This document shows, piece after piece, positions 36,875 through 45,730 of a stretch of 64,000 nucleotides of DNA. Source of the stretch: Mollicutes bacterium (GTDB taxonomy: Bacteria > Bacillota_I > Bacilli_A > Izemoplasmatales > Izemoplasmataceae); NCBI GenBank assembly GCA_003551005.1, contig PULR01000033.1, forward strand, positions 54,907 to 118,906, in the 5' to 3' direction. Position numbers and translations under genes: made by a program. The stretch's first letter is position 1. Each line of letters starts with the position of its first letter. The notes below the pieces were generated by a model, which was not told where the DNA came from, did not search any database, and worked only from the letters and a program-made list of their open reading frames with translations.

Positions 36875-37881
36875 TTATGGAGCGAATCAGCATCATCGGC
36901 GGCGGATCCTGGGGACAGGGTCTTTCGAAGGTCCTCGTCGACAACGGACACGACGTCCTCGTCTACGATGTCGATGAGAAAGTCGTCCGGGCCGTGAACG
37001 AGGAGCATCGCTGTCTGCACCTCGACGCACCGATTCCCAAAACCGTGCGCGCGACCACCTCGAGTGAAGCGGCGGCCGGCTTCGCAGATGTGCTGCTCTT
37101 CGTCGTCCCCACCAAGGTCCTGCGGTCGGCCATTGAAAGCGTGATTTCCCACGTCCGCACCCCGAAGCTGTTCATCAACGCCGCAAAAGGAATCGAGCCC
37201 GATACCTTCAAACGCAACTCGCAGATTTTCGAAGAAATGATTCCGAAGGCCAAGCGCCGGGGGTTCGTCGCGCTCAGCGGTCCCAGCCACGCCGAGGAGG
37301 TCATCCAGGGCAAGACCACGCTCCTCACGGCGGCAAGCGATTCAGAGGCGCACGCGAGCTACGTGCAGTCCCTCCTGCATAATCAGACCTATTTCCGGGT
37401 CTACACGAGCACCGACCTCAAGGGTGTCGAACTCGGCGGCGCGCTCAAGAACATCTTCGCCCTCGCCGCCGGCATCGCGCGCGGCCAGGGCCAGGGGGAT
37501 AACGCCCTCGCGGCGCTGATCACCCGCGGGCTGGTCGAGATGGGCAAGCTCTACGAACACCTCGGCGCGTCCAAGGATGCGCTGCTTGGCCTCTCCGGAA
37601 TCGGGGATTTGTTCGTGACCTGCACGTCCGAGCATTCCCGGAACTACCAGGCGGGATTGAAAATCGGATCGGGCAGCGACCTCGAGGCGACACTGGATTC
37701 CATGACGATGGTCGTCGAAGGCATCCGGACCACCCGCGCCGCGCACGCACTTTCGAAAAATGCCGGACTCGACACCCCGATCATCGATGCCCTCTACGAA
37801 ATCATCTTCAACCGGGTCCATCCGCAGAAGGCCTTCACCAAGCTCTTATCAAGAGAGTCCAAGCCTGAAAGAAGGCCATAA
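36871..37881 (+). CDS. gpsA: Glycerol-3-phosphate dehydrogenase [NAD(P)+]
   Basis: Makes sn-glycerol 3-phosphate for phospholipids, feeding PgsA. 336 residues. NAD-binding [15 protein letters not shown] at the start; SGPSHAEEV; catalytic lysine in [32 protein letters not shown]. The start is probably TTG 36871, five bases after AAGGAAG and overlapping the der stop (TTGA); ATG 36877 is the alternative and would sit 11 bases from the Shine-Dalgarno. No clear terminator follows. Confidence 0.95.
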   Translation: MIMERISIIGGGSWGQGLSKVLVDNGHDVLVYDVDEKVVRAVNEEHRCLHLDAPIPKTVRATTSSEAAAGFADVLLFVVPTKVLRSAIESVISHVRTPKLFINAAKGIEPDTFKRNSQIFEEMIPKAKRRGFVALSGPSHAEEVIQGKTTLLTAASDSEAHASYVQSLLHNQTYFRVYTSTDLKGVELGGALKNIFALAAGIARGQGQGDNALAALITRGLVEMGKLYEHLGASKDALLGLSGIGDLFVTCTSEHSRNYQAGLKIGSGSDLEATLDSMTMVVEGIRTTRAAHALSKNAGLDTPIIDALYEIIFNRVHPQKAFTKLLSRESKPERRP

Positions 37882-37921
37882 AGCCCTTGAAAAAGGGTGA
37901 AAACTTGAGAAATTTCCTACA

Positions 37922-37966
37922 AACCCTTTCCAAAGGCTTGCAAAGGGTTATCCTCCTTGCTATAAT
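37922..37966 (+). promoter_or_regulatory. hup promoter with operator-like inverted repeat
   Basis: TTGCAA (37938-37943), 17-base spacer, TGC-TATAAT (37958-37966). AACCCTTT (37922-37929) and AAAGGGTT (37942-37949) form an 8-base inverted repeat spanning the -35 box. A related CCCTT-GAAA-AAGGG element lies just upstream at about 37884. Confidence 0.7.
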
Positions 37967-38002
37967 GAGCACAGTTAATATTTTAAGGAGGGAGTTAGAA
38001 GC

Positions 38003-38275
38003 ATGAATAAGACTGAACTCGTTGCTCGCATCGCTGAGGTTTCGGGGCTTACCAAGAAAGACGCTGAGGCGGCTTTGAACGCAACCCTGGACGCCATTCA
38101 GGATTCGCTCGTCAAGGGAGACAAGGTCGTTCTCACCGGCTTCGGCACGTTCGAAGTCCGCGAGCGCAAACCGCGCGTCGGCCATAACCCGAGGACCCGC
38201 GAATCGATTCAGATTCCCGCACAGAAATCGCCCGCTTTCAAGGCCGGCAAAGTCCTCAAGGACGCTGTACGCTAA
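38003..38275 (+). CDS. hup: DNA-binding protein HU
   Basis: Nucleoid protein. 90 residues, MNKTELVARIAEVSGLTKKDAE start, TGFGTFEVRERKPRVGHNPR arm with the proline that intercalates, PAFKAGKVLKDAV end. AAGGAGGGAG precedes ATG 38003. gpsA-hup (hbs) order as in Bacillus, but spoIVA, which lies between them there, is absent. Strong promoter and terminator fit an abundant protein. Confidence 0.97.
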   Translation: MNKTELVARIAEVSGLTKKDAEAALNATLDAIQDSLVKGDKVVLTGFGTFEVRERKPRVGHNPRTRESIQIPAQKSPAFKAGKVLKDAVR

Positions 38276-38280
38276 GCACG

Positions 38281-38323
38281 GCCAAAAAAAATACCATATT
38301 CCGATATGGTATTTTTTTTTGGC
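38281..38323. terminator. hup terminator
   Basis: Stem ATACCATAT / ATATGGTAT (38291-38299 / 38304-38312) extended by A8/T8 and GCC/GGC to 38281-38323. Confidence 0.9.
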
Positions 38324-38358
38324 TTGTGGTACTTTGCTAGTTGAAGGAGGCTGTTGCC

Positions 38359-39489
38359 ATGGCCCATGGAGAGTATCTCGACGAAAACCTGCTGGATGCC
38401 CTGCTCGCAGGCGATCTGGACACCTTGAAAACCTACGATTTGCACGCAGTCGACGCCAGACGGCAGACCCTGCTTTTCTATGCTGTGCGGCAGAGAGCCT
38501 TTAAATCCCTGACCCATCTGCTCGAGGCGGGCGTCGATCCTTCCCTTGCAAACCATTTTCACGATACGCCGCTGCATGCCGCGGCGAATTTCGGGGATGA
38601 ATGGATGGTTCGGCAGCTACTGGATCATGACTCTCCTGTCGACGCCCGCAACAAAAAAGGGACGACGCCGCTCATGCTGGCCGCCCGCCGTGGAGCAAAA
38701 GCAGTACTCAGGGTGCTGATTAATGCACACGCCGACCCGGCCGTTCGCGACCGCTCAGGTCGGACGGCAGTCTTCTATGCCGTTGAGAGCCGCCGGGAAG
38801 CGCCTGTGGAGTTGTTGATCAAGAAAGGCGCGAACCTCTTCGCCCGCGACGCCGAAGGGGAGACGCTGCATCACGCGGTGGCTAGATACGGCACCGCGGG
38901 CATGCAGCGGAGGTTGATGAGTGAAGGGCTCTCGCCCTACATCTTCAACCTCTACAACCAGACTCCGCTGCACCATGCAGCCCGTCGCGGCGAGGACCTG
39001 CTGGTGGAGAGGTTGCTGAAGAGCGGCCTCGACCCTTCCTGGAAGGATCGTTTCGGCGCTTCGGCGATGGACTACGCCGAAGGCAGCGGGGACATCGAGA
39101 CGCTGCTCGAGCGTGCGACTTCGGATATCGATACCCAGAAGGCTTTGCAGGCACTCCCGCTGCACCGGGCCTTGCGGTCGGGCGACCTTGACCGCGCCGA
39201 GGCGCTGATACGCTCGGGAGTGGAAGTCGACGTAGAGGACTGCTTTTCCAACCGTCCCCTCTTTTACGCGTTGCTGTTCGGGGATGAGACCCTCACAGCG
39301 CAGCTGCTCGACGCCGGTGCGACCGGCGTCGATGTGGACGCTCAGGGGAACACGGCGCTCTTCTATGCGGTTTTGTTCAAGGATGCGAGCCTCTCCGCCC
39401 TGCTCAAGTCCAAAGAGGCCGCCAAAGCCGACGATCGGACACGAAGCCTTTTGACCGCGGCGCCCTCCGCGATACGGAATCTTTTCTAA
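38359..39489 (+). CDS. Ankyrin-repeat protein
   Basis: 376 residues made of about ten ankyrin repeats (typical units: DTPLHAAANFGDEWMVRQLL, GTTPLMLAARRGAKAVLRVL, QTPLHHAARRGEDLLVERLL). No signal peptide or membrane helix, so cytosolic; probably a protein-protein scaffold with unknown partner. ATG 38359, eight bases after GAAGGAGG; TTG 38341 rejected. It ends one base from the stop of the convergent CPBP gene, without a visible terminator. Confidence 0.85.
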   Translation: MAHGEYLDENLLDALLAGDLDTLKTYDLHAVDARRQTLLFYAVRQRAFKSLTHLLEAGVDPSLANHFHDTPLHAAANFGDEWMVRQLLDHDSPVDARNKKGTTPLMLAARRGAKAVLRVLINAHADPAVRDRSGRTAVFYAVESRREAPVELLIKKGANLFARDAEGETLHHAVARYGTAGMQRRLMSEGLSPYIFNLYNQTPLHHAARRGEDLLVERLLKSGLDPSWKDRFGASAMDYAEGSGDIETLLERATSDIDTQKALQALPLHRALRSGDLDRAEALIRSGVEVDVEDCFSNRPLFYALLFGDETLTAQLLDAGATGVDVDAQGNTALFYAVLFKDASLSALLKSKEAAKADDRTRSLLTAAPSAIRNLF

Positions 39490-39490
39490 A

Positions 39491-40225
39491 TTACATACCG
39501 CCGAACATGAACATCAGCTGCAGAATGTTCCAAAGCATGTGCGCGCCGATGGCGACGAAGATGCGGTGGTTGGAGAAATAATACACGAACGAGATCACCA
39601 CGCCGAGGGAGAAATACGGAAGCACCATCAGCAGGGCGCCGGGGTCCTCGGCAATCGCGGTCAGTTCCGTGACGACATGAATCGAGGCGAACGCCAGACT
39701 ATTGAGGAGAATCGCCGCGACGACGCCCCAGTGACGCCGGATGAAACCATAGAGCACCTTGCGGAAGAGCATCTCCTCGACGAACGGCGCGAAGAGCGCG
39801 GCGAAGAAGATGAGCGAGCCCACGTCATACCAGGCACCGGCGCTGAGCCGCTCGAGCATCGCCTGGTTCTCGGGGTCGCCTTCTACGCCGCCGAGCATCA
39901 GGATGCCGTTGATAAGCATGTTGGCGATGAACATGAGCGCAATTGCCAAGACCACAACGCCCAGGCTTTGATAGAGTCGCTTTCTAAATCTCGGCCACTC
40001 CTTCTTGAAGAGGAACGTCTTCGCCGCAAGTATCATCAGGATGGTGACGGTCAGATACCAGAAGAAATTCGTGAGCGAGAAGAACGTGACGCTCGCGGGC
40101 GAGTCAATCTCGGCGAGCGTAGGGTCGATCATCAGGACGACGCTCGGGATGAGCGAGACGACCGCGAACGTCAGAAGATAGATGATGACAATCCGTTTGT
40201 TCAGGGACAGGTGTTCGAGTTTCAT
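39491..40225 (-). CDS. CPBP-family intramembrane metalloprotease
   Basis: 244 residues, about seven membrane helices. CPBP (Abi/Rce1-like) motifs complete: E150-E151xxxR155 in FVEEMLFR, H183 in FASIHVV, and a late HMLWN. Such proteins cleave membrane or prenylated substrates, and in lactic bacteria some give bacteriocin immunity; the substrate here is unknown. ATG 40225 after GGAGGGT, with an extended -10 promoter. Confidence 0.88.
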   Translation of the reverse strand: MKLEHLSLNKRIVIIYLLTFAVVSLIPSVVLMIDPTLAEIDSPASVTFFSLTNFFWYLTVTILMILAAKTFLFKKEWPRFRKRLYQSLGVVVLAIALMFIANMLINGILMLGGVEGDPENQAMLERLSAGAWYDVGSLIFFAALFAPFVEEMLFRKVLYGFIRRHWGVVAAILLNSLAFASIHVVTELTAIAEDPGALLMVLPYFSLGVVISFVYYFSNHRIFVAIGAHMLWNILQLMFMFGGM

Positions 40226-40249
40226 AGTCGGACCCTCCGTTTCCCTGCC

Positions 40250-40258
40250 ATTATATCA
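40250..40258 (-). promoter_or_regulatory. Promoter of the CPBP gene (extended -10)
   Basis: Minus strand TGA-TATAAT (40258 down to 40250); leader about 20 bases. Confidence 0.55.
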
Positions 40259-40325
40259 TAACCCATGACGTGGTGGGAGTGATTTTCTTTCCGTCCGCGT
40301 GTGAATCCAAAAGGAGGCGTCCGGT

Positions 40326-40910
40326 ATGAAGCGGATCGTCGTCGCCACGCATAACGAGCACAAGCTTGAAGAACTCGCTCCGCCCCTCGAGCAGCTAGGG
40401 TATGATGTCCACTCACTCAAGGATTTCCAGACTCCGCCCGTCGTCGAGGAGACCGGAGATTCCTTCAAGGAGAACGCCCTCAAAAAAGCCAGAGCCGTGC
40501 GCTTGAAGACATCCGCGATGGTGCTCGCGGACGATTCGGGGCTGGAGGTCGACGCCCTCCACGGAAGACCCGGCGTGCATTCGAAACGGTTCTCCAAAGC
40601 CGGTACCGATGAAGCGAACAACCGGCGTCTGCTTGCCTTGATGGAGGACAAGCGGGACCGGACCGCCACCTTCCGTACGGTCATGGTCCTCATCGACGAG
40701 GCCGGCACGGCGCATGTCTTTGAGGGGGAGCTTCCCGGCTATGTCCACACGGCCGAGGAAGGCTGTGAAGGTTTCGGCTACGATCCGGTTTTCATACCGG
40801 CGGGTCAATCGAGCACCCTCGCGGCGCTGGGCATGGAAGTCAAGAACCGCATCTCCCACCGCCGACGCTGTCTGGCGAAGGTGCTGGCGTATCTCAAGAC
40901 AACGGAATGA
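40326..40910 (+). CDS. rdgB: dITP/XTP pyrophosphatase (RdgB/HAM1 family)
   Basis: Removes non-canonical purine nucleoside triphosphates. 194 residues. VVATHNEHKLEEL start, VLADDSGLEVDALHGRPGVHS, and GCEGFGYDPVF with SHRRRCLAKV near the end (the family has SHR). ATG 40326 after AAAGGAGGCG. In Bacilli this gene usually sits near rph and the yfcE-type phosphodiesterase (ysnA-ysnB); here a phosphodiesterase of that kind is 2.5 kb downstream. Confidence 0.94.
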   Translation: MKRIVVATHNEHKLEELAPPLEQLGYDVHSLKDFQTPPVVEETGDSFKENALKKARAVRLKTSAMVLADDSGLEVDALHGRPGVHSKRFSKAGTDEANNRRLLALMEDKRDRTATFRTVMVLIDEAGTAHVFEGELPGYVHTAEEGCEGFGYDPVFIPAGQSSTLAALGMEVKNRISHRRRCLAKVLAYLKTTE

Positions 40911-40916
40911 AGAGGA

Positions 40917-40940
40917 TGTTACAATCGTCCTCAAGGAGGG
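40917..40940 (+). promoter_or_regulatory. Promoter of the cobalamin-binding protein / ABC operon
   Basis: TGT-TACAAT (40917-40925), seven bases, AAGGAGGG (40933-40940). Short-leader architecture; starts immediately after rdgB. Confidence 0.6.
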
Positions 40941-40947
40941 AATGCCC

Positions 40948-41580
40948 TTGGAATTGAAAAATGAACTGGAGAAGACCTTGAAAGCGAACGACAAGCCGCA
41001 GGCGGTCCGTCAGGTCGTCGAGGCGCTCGAGGACGGACTCGATGTCGTCACGCTCTACAGCGATGTGCTCGCTCCGATTCTCAACGGCATCTATTGCGAG
41101 GAGGACGATTTCGAGTGTGTCTGGCTCGAGCATCAGATCACCTCGATCACCCGGACCCTGATCGAGACCAGCTATCCCTACGTCTTGAAACAGAAGCGTC
41201 GTGAAGACAACGGCCGGCACGTACTGGTTGTCTGTCCGAAGGATGAATACCATGAACTCGGGGCTGTGATCGGCACCCATTTCTTCGAGCTCGAAGGGTT
41301 CCAGACCACCTACATCGGCGCCAACACCCCGTTGGAGACCATCGACGGCGCGCTGCGCGTCCTGAAGCCCGACTATCTTGCCATCAGCGTCTCCAATGCG
41401 TATCATTTATTCGAAGTGAACAAGATCATCAACCACGTGGAACGCCATTATCCCGACCTTGCGCTTGTGGGTGCCGGACGAGGTTTCTCGCTACACGAGA
41501 CCAGGATTACGAACCGGCTCGCCCGCATCGTCGAGCATTATGAGGACGTGGTGGCGCTCGCAAGGGAGGAGGATGTGTGA
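40948..41580 (+). CDS. Stand-alone cobalamin (B12)-binding domain protein
   Basis: 210 residues. N-terminal helical bundle of B12-binding-2 type (about 1-85, W59 and E61-H62), then a Rossmann-like B12-binding domain. The cobalt-ligand motif is E100-Y-H102-E-L-G105: ExHxxG as in MerR-type photoreceptors (CarH/LitR) rather than the DxHxxG of mutases and methionine synthase. Later parts are SVSNAYH and VGAGRGF. It lacks any DNA-binding or catalytic domain. Start TTG 40948 lies seven bases after AAGGAGGG; the ATG at 40942 is too close. Its stop overlaps the ABC permease start. Confidence 0.82.
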   Translation: MELKNELEKTLKANDKPQAVRQVVEALEDGLDVVTLYSDVLAPILNGIYCEEDDFECVWLEHQITSITRTLIETSYPYVLKQKRREDNGRHVLVVCPKDEYHELGAVIGTHFFELEGFQTTYIGANTPLETIDGALRVLKPDYLAISVSNAYHLFEVNKIINHVERHYPDLALVGAGRGFSLHETRITNRLARIVEHYEDVVALAREEDV

Positions 41581-42728
41581 TGCTCCCTTTTCGCATCGGC
41601 CTTCGCTTCCTCCTGGATTCAAAGCTGCAGACCGTGCTCATCGCGGTGGGCATCGGCATCGGCGTCAGCGTCCAGGTGTTCATCGGGTCCTTGATACAGG
41701 GCCTTCAGGACGATCTGATCGATTCGACCATCGGCAACAGCTCCCAGGTGACCATCCGCGCCGAGGAACGCGGCGAGTTGATGGACGACGACCCGGGACG
41801 GCTCGAGGCGCTCAAGGACTTCGACCCTGATATCACCGCCTTCAACCGCGTGCTTGAGGATTCCGCCTTTCTCAAGTATGAAGAAGCGGAGGAACAGATT
41901 GTCATCCGCGGCTTCGACTATGAAGAAGCGGCGGGAATCTACGATTTCGAAGAACGGCTCGTCGACGGACGGCTTCCAAAGGAGCCGAACGAGACCGTCC
42001 TCGGCGTTGAACTTTTTGATAACACCGGTTTGTCCCTGGGGGATGAGGCCGGTTTTCTCCAGCCACCGCAGGAGAGCGACGATTTCGAAGTCGTCGGCAC
42101 CGTCGACATGGGCGTCGCCGACCTCAACGAGACGTGGGCCCTGACGACGCTTGAGGGGGCCAAGGCCTTTCTCGACACCGAGGGGATCTCCGCTTATGAG
42201 ATGCAGCTGCGCGATGTGTTCCGCTCCGATGAGCTGGCTTCCGAGCTTGCCGTTGCCTATCCGGACCTTCGCATCAGCGAATGGCAGTCCGCCAACGAAG
42301 ACCTTCTGAGCGGCCTCGAAGGACAAAGCATCTCCAGCGCCATGATTCAGCTCTTCGTCATCATCAGTGTCGTGCTTGGTATCTCCAGCGTGCTCGCCAT
42401 CACCGTTCTGCAGAAATCCAGACAGCTCGGCATCCTCAAGGCGATGGGCATCACGGACCGGCGCGCCAGCGCCATCTTCCTCGCGCAGGGGCTGCTGCTT
42501 GGTGTGATCGGCGCCATTCTCGGCGTCTCCATCGGCATCGGGCTGCTGGTTGTTTTCGAGCAGCTGGCCACCGACCAGGCCGGCGATCCGATCGTGCCGA
42601 TCGCCCTCGACCCTCTGTTCGTCACGTTCTCGGCCATGGTGGCCATTGTCGCGAGCCTCATCGCCAGCGTCATTCCCGCCCGCCGCAGTTCCAGACTGTC
42701 CGTCATCGAGGTGATCCGCAATGGCTGA
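41580..42728 (+). CDS. ABC transporter permease, FtsX/LolE/MacB type
   Basis: 382 residues: one N-terminal membrane helix (about 15-40), a large external domain (about 45-255), then three C-terminal helices and the FtsX ending IPARRSSRLSVIEVIRNG. This family extrudes or extracts lipoproteins, lipids or peptides. ATG 41580 overlaps the upstream TGA by one base and is seven bases from GGAGG; GTG 41577 is the alternative. The ATPase gene overlaps its end by 8 bases. Confidence 0.88.
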   Translation: MLPFRIGLRFLLDSKLQTVLIAVGIGIGVSVQVFIGSLIQGLQDDLIDSTIGNSSQVTIRAEERGELMDDDPGRLEALKDFDPDITAFNRVLEDSAFLKYEEAEEQIVIRGFDYEEAAGIYDFEERLVDGRLPKEPNETVLGVELFDNTGLSLGDEAGFLQPPQESDDFEVVGTVDMGVADLNETWALTTLEGAKAFLDTEGISAYEMQLRDVFRSDELASELAVAYPDLRISEWQSANEDLLSGLEGQSISSAMIQLFVIISVVLGISSVLAITVLQKSRQLGILKAMGITDRRASAIFLAQGLLLGVIGAILGVSIGIGLLVVFEQLATDQAGDPIVPIALDPLFVTFSAMVAIVASLIASVIPARRSSRLSVIEVIRNG

Positions 42729-43416
42729 ACATGCCCTTGAACTTACGGATATCCGCAAGACCTACGGCGTCACCGTGAAGACCGAGGTGCTTCATGGTAT
42801 CAACCTGACGTTCGAAAGACAATCGTTCAACGCCATCATCGGCCAGAGCGGCAGCGGCAAAAGCACCCTGCTCAACATCATCGGCACGCTCGATGCGCCG
42901 AGCGAGGGACACGTCAGCATCCTCGGGCGCCGCGCCGACAAGCTTTCGAAAAAGCAACTGGCCGCCCTGCGCAACGAAACCATCGGCTTCATCTTCCAGC
43001 ATCACTATCTCCTGCCCGAATTCACAGCGCTTGAGAACATTCTCATGCCCAGGCGCATCCGCGATGGCAAAGCCGACGCCGATGCGCGACAATACGCACA
43101 GGAAATCATCGAGTTCATCGGCCTTGAGGACGTGCAGCACAACAAGGCCATGGACATGTCGGGCGGACAGCAGCAGCGCGTCGCCATCGCCCGGGCGCTC
43201 ATCAACCGCCCAGAGATCATCCTTGCCGATGAACCCACCGGCGCGCTCGATACCGACACCACCGACAAAATCTACAACCTTCTGCGCGACATCAACAAGC
43301 GGTTCCACACGACCTTCATCGTCATCACCCACGACCGCAAGGTCGCCGAGAAGGCGGACCGCATCGTCGAGCTCAAGGACGGAAACGTCGAACTCGACGT
43401 GCGGCCCCGAAGCTGA
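42721..43416 (+). CDS. ABC transporter ATP-binding protein (LolD/MacB type)
   Basis: 231 residues. Walker A GQSGSGKST at 41-49, signature SGGQQ from residue 147, Walker B ILADEPTGALD, H-loop VITHD. Pairs with the permease next to it; one permease and one ATPase would form a 2+2 transporter. Cargo not predictable. Third gene of the operon started by the cobalamin-binding protein. Confidence 0.93.
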   Translation: MAEHALELTDIRKTYGVTVKTEVLHGINLTFERQSFNAIIGQSGSGKSTLLNIIGTLDAPSEGHVSILGRRADKLSKKQLAALRNETIGFIFQHHYLLPEFTALENILMPRRIRDGKADADARQYAQEIIEFIGLEDVQHNKAMDMSGGQQQRVAIARALINRPEIILADEPTGALDTDTTDKIYNLLRDINKRFHTTFIVITHDRKVAEKADRIVELKDGNVELDVRPRS

Positions 43417-43441
43417 GAAAACCAGAAAAGGGGAATTTCTC

Positions 43442-43948
43442 ATGCAGGCACTGATTATCAGCGATATCCACGGAGACAAGCAATGTTTCCTCGACATCCT
43501 CGAAGCCAACCGCGAAGCGGACACCATCATCAGTCTCGGCGATTCGGAGCTGAAGCGACGACTGCTCGAAAAGCACGACGTCATCGCCATCAAAGGCAAC
43601 TATCCTTTCGACAGCGGCTTCACGTATGAACATGTCCTAAAGCTTGACGGCAGGCGGACGCTGCTCACGCACGGACACAAGCACCGCATCAAGCACACCT
43701 ATCAACAGCTTTATGGGCGGATGCTCCAGGAGGAGGCCGTCCTCGCCCTCCATGGACACACCCACGCCCCGACGATGGCCGAAGTCGCCGGCCGCTACAT
43801 CCTCAACCCGGGTTCCGCATCGAAAAGCCGCAGCCCGGACACCCCCGATAGCTATCTGCTTCTACATTTCATCGAGGACGGCGTTGTCGCCAGATGGTAC
43901 GACGCCGCCACCCACGAGCCTTTCCGCGAGGAGACCCTCGAGATCTGA
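43442..43948 (+). CDS. YfcE/MJ0936-family phosphodiesterase
   Basis: 168 residues, calcineurin-like metallophosphoesterase. Metal-binding motifs: SDIHGD at the start, SLGDSE, IKGNYP, THGHKH and HGHTHAP, then LNPGSASKSRS. Related to YfcE and Bacillus YsnB, broad phosphodiesterases of unclear natural substrate. ATG 43442 follows AAAAGGGGAA; the long open frame before it is a shadow of the ABC ATPase. It lies 25 bases after the ATPase and may be in the same operon. Confidence 0.9.
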   Translation: MQALIISDIHGDKQCFLDILEANREADTIISLGDSELKRRLLEKHDVIAIKGNYPFDSGFTYEHVLKLDGRRTLLTHGHKHRIKHTYQQLYGRMLQEEAVLALHGHTHAPTMAEVAGRYILNPGSASKSRSPDTPDSYLLLHFIEDGVVARWYDAATHEPFREETLEI

Positions 43949-44001
43949 AAGCTCATACGGCACGTGCCTGGCGGCTTCGGTGGTCCGCTTTTCCTTTCTC
44001 T

Positions 44002-44043
44002 TTGGCACAATTTATGGTAGACTTTTAATGATTGAAGGGAGGT
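44002..44043 (+). promoter_or_regulatory. nusB promoter, short leader
   Basis: TTGGCA (44002-44007), 16-base spacer, TTTAAT (44024-44029); AAGGGAGGT starts at 44035. Confidence 0.65.
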
Positions 44044-44049
44044 CCCGGC

Positions 44050-44448
44050 ATGTCTGAAAACACGACACGAACCACCAGACACGAGCAGCGAAAAAAGCTT
44101 GTCGAGCTGCTTTATGCGATGGACATCCACGGGTCCTTCCAATACGAACCGCAGGAGCATGTCTTCGAGGACGACATCCTCCGCCGGCTTGTCTCCATGA
44201 TTGAAAGCCTTGATGAGATTCTCGAGTCCCACTTGTTCAACTACCGGCTAAAGCGTCTCAACTATGTCGATCGTGCCATCCTCCGCCTCGCCGTCTTCGA
44301 GCTCTCCGAGACGGATACGCCCGTGGAGGTCATCATCGACGAGGCGCTCAAGCTGACCCGCAGCCTCTCGGATGAAGGGGACAACAAGCACGTCGCCTTC
44401 AACAACCGCGTGCTCGAGAACGTCAAGAACACATTGCGGAAAGCGTGA
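44050..44448 (+). CDS. nusB: Transcription antitermination factor NusB
   Basis: rRNA antitermination factor, partner of S10. 132 residues. The N-terminus carries the RNA-binding arginine patch (TRHEQRKKLVELLYAMD), the middle has RLKRLNYVDRAILRLAVFEL, and the end is AFNNRVLENV (usually FVNGVLD). ATG 44050 is set by GGGAGGT. First of nusB-xseA-xseB-dxs-tlyA-recN. Confidence 0.92.
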   Translation: MSENTTRTTRHEQRKKLVELLYAMDIHGSFQYEPQEHVFEDDILRRLVSMIESLDEILESHLFNYRLKRLNYVDRAILRLAVFELSETDTPVEVIIDEALKLTRSLSDEGDNKHVAFNNRVLENVKNTLRKA

Positions 44449-44452
44449 TAGC

Positions 44453-45727
44453 ATGAGCGAACAGCGACCGTTGACCGTCTCCGCGCTCACTGATTACATC
44501 AAGTACAAATTCGAAAACGACCAGCATCTCCGGGATGTCTTTCTCGAGGGCGAGGTCTCGAACTTCAAGCAGAATGTCCGGGGCCATTTCTATTTCACGC
44601 TGAAGGACGACCACGCCTCGATCCGCGCCGTGATGTTCAGAAGCCGGGCGCAGAAGGTGCGCACACCCCCGAAGGACGGATCCACCGTCCTGGTCCGCGG
44701 CTACGTCAGCATCTTCAAGGTCGCGGGCAGCTATCAGATCTATGTCGAACGCATCGAAGAGACCGGTCTCGGTGCCCTCTACCGGCGCTATCTCGAGCTC
44801 AAAGACCGTCTTGAGAAGGAAGGGTACTTCGCCGAGGACAAGAAACGCCCCATCCCCGAATACCCCCGTCAGATTGCCGTGCTCACCAGCGCGACCGGCG
44901 CCGCGGTGCGCGACATCCTCAACGTCATTAACCGCCGCTATCCGCTGGTGAAGGTGCTCGTCTATCCGACGACAGTCCAGGGCGAGCGCGCGGCGGGCGA
45001 AATCGTCGACAACCTGCGAAGGGCCGATGCCCTTGAAGACACCGACACCATCATCGTCGGCCGCGGCGGCGGCAGCATCGAGGATCTGTGGGCCTTCAAC
45101 GAGGAGGTTGTCGCCCAGGCCATCTTCCAATCCACGACCCCCATCATCAGCGCCGTCGGCCACGAGACCGACTTCACGATCGCCGACTTCGTCGCCGACA
45201 AGCGTGCGCCCACCCCCTCGGCGGCGGCGGAGATGGCTGTCCCCGACCGGCGCGCCCTCCTGCGCGAGGTGGCGAAATACACCGGACGCATCGAGGAGGC
45301 GCTCGAGAGGCAGCTCCGCCTAGCAAAGCGCCGGCTCGAGGATCTGAAAGGACGCTACGTCCTGCAGGATCCGATGCGCATCCTCGAGCCGTTCTCGCTG
45401 CGACTCGAGAACCTCCGGCGTCGCCTCTCGGCGCTGCGTCCCGATAAACAGCTCAAGCAGGACCGTATTCGCACCGAGGATTTCACCAGACGCCTGCTAC
45501 GGGCGCAGCAACAGCTGCTTTCGAAGAAACGCGACGCGCTCACCAACCTTGACGGCCAGATCAAGCACCTGAGCCCGAAGGGCATCATGAAGAAAGGTTA
45601 TGCGCTCGTGCACCAGGACGGAAGACTCATCAAGCGAGCTGCCGACCTGCGTCTTAAGGAAGCCTTTTCCGTTGAATTCGACGACGGCGTCGTCGACGCC
45701 GAAGCCACCGACAAGAAGGAGCGATGA
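44453..45727 (+). CDS. xseA: Exodeoxyribonuclease VII large subunit
   Basis: Single-strand-specific exonuclease. 424 residues: OB domain (LTVSALTDYIKYKFENDQHL; GEVSNFKQNVRGHFYFTLKD), catalytic domain with TSATGAAVRDILN and GRGGGSIEDLWAFN, long coiled coil and C-terminal repeat. ATG 44453 lies four bases after the nusB stop. folD, which separates nusB and xseA in Bacillus, is missing. Confidence 0.95.
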   Translation: MSEQRPLTVSALTDYIKYKFENDQHLRDVFLEGEVSNFKQNVRGHFYFTLKDDHASIRAVMFRSRAQKVRTPPKDGSTVLVRGYVSIFKVAGSYQIYVERIEETGLGALYRRYLELKDRLEKEGYFAEDKKRPIPEYPRQIAVLTSATGAAVRDILNVINRRYPLVKVLVYPTTVQGERAAGEIVDNLRRADALEDTDTIIVGRGGGSIEDLWAFNEEVVAQAIFQSTTPIISAVGHETDFTIADFVADKRAPTPSAAAEMAVPDRRALLREVAKYTGRIEEALERQLRLAKRRLEDLKGRYVLQDPMRILEPFSLRLENLRRRLSALRPDKQLKQDRIRTEDFTRRLLRAQQQLLSKKRDALTNLDGQIKHLSPKGIMKKGYALVHQDGRLIKRAADLRLKEAFSVEFDDGVVDAEATDKKER

Positions 45728-45730
45728 TCC

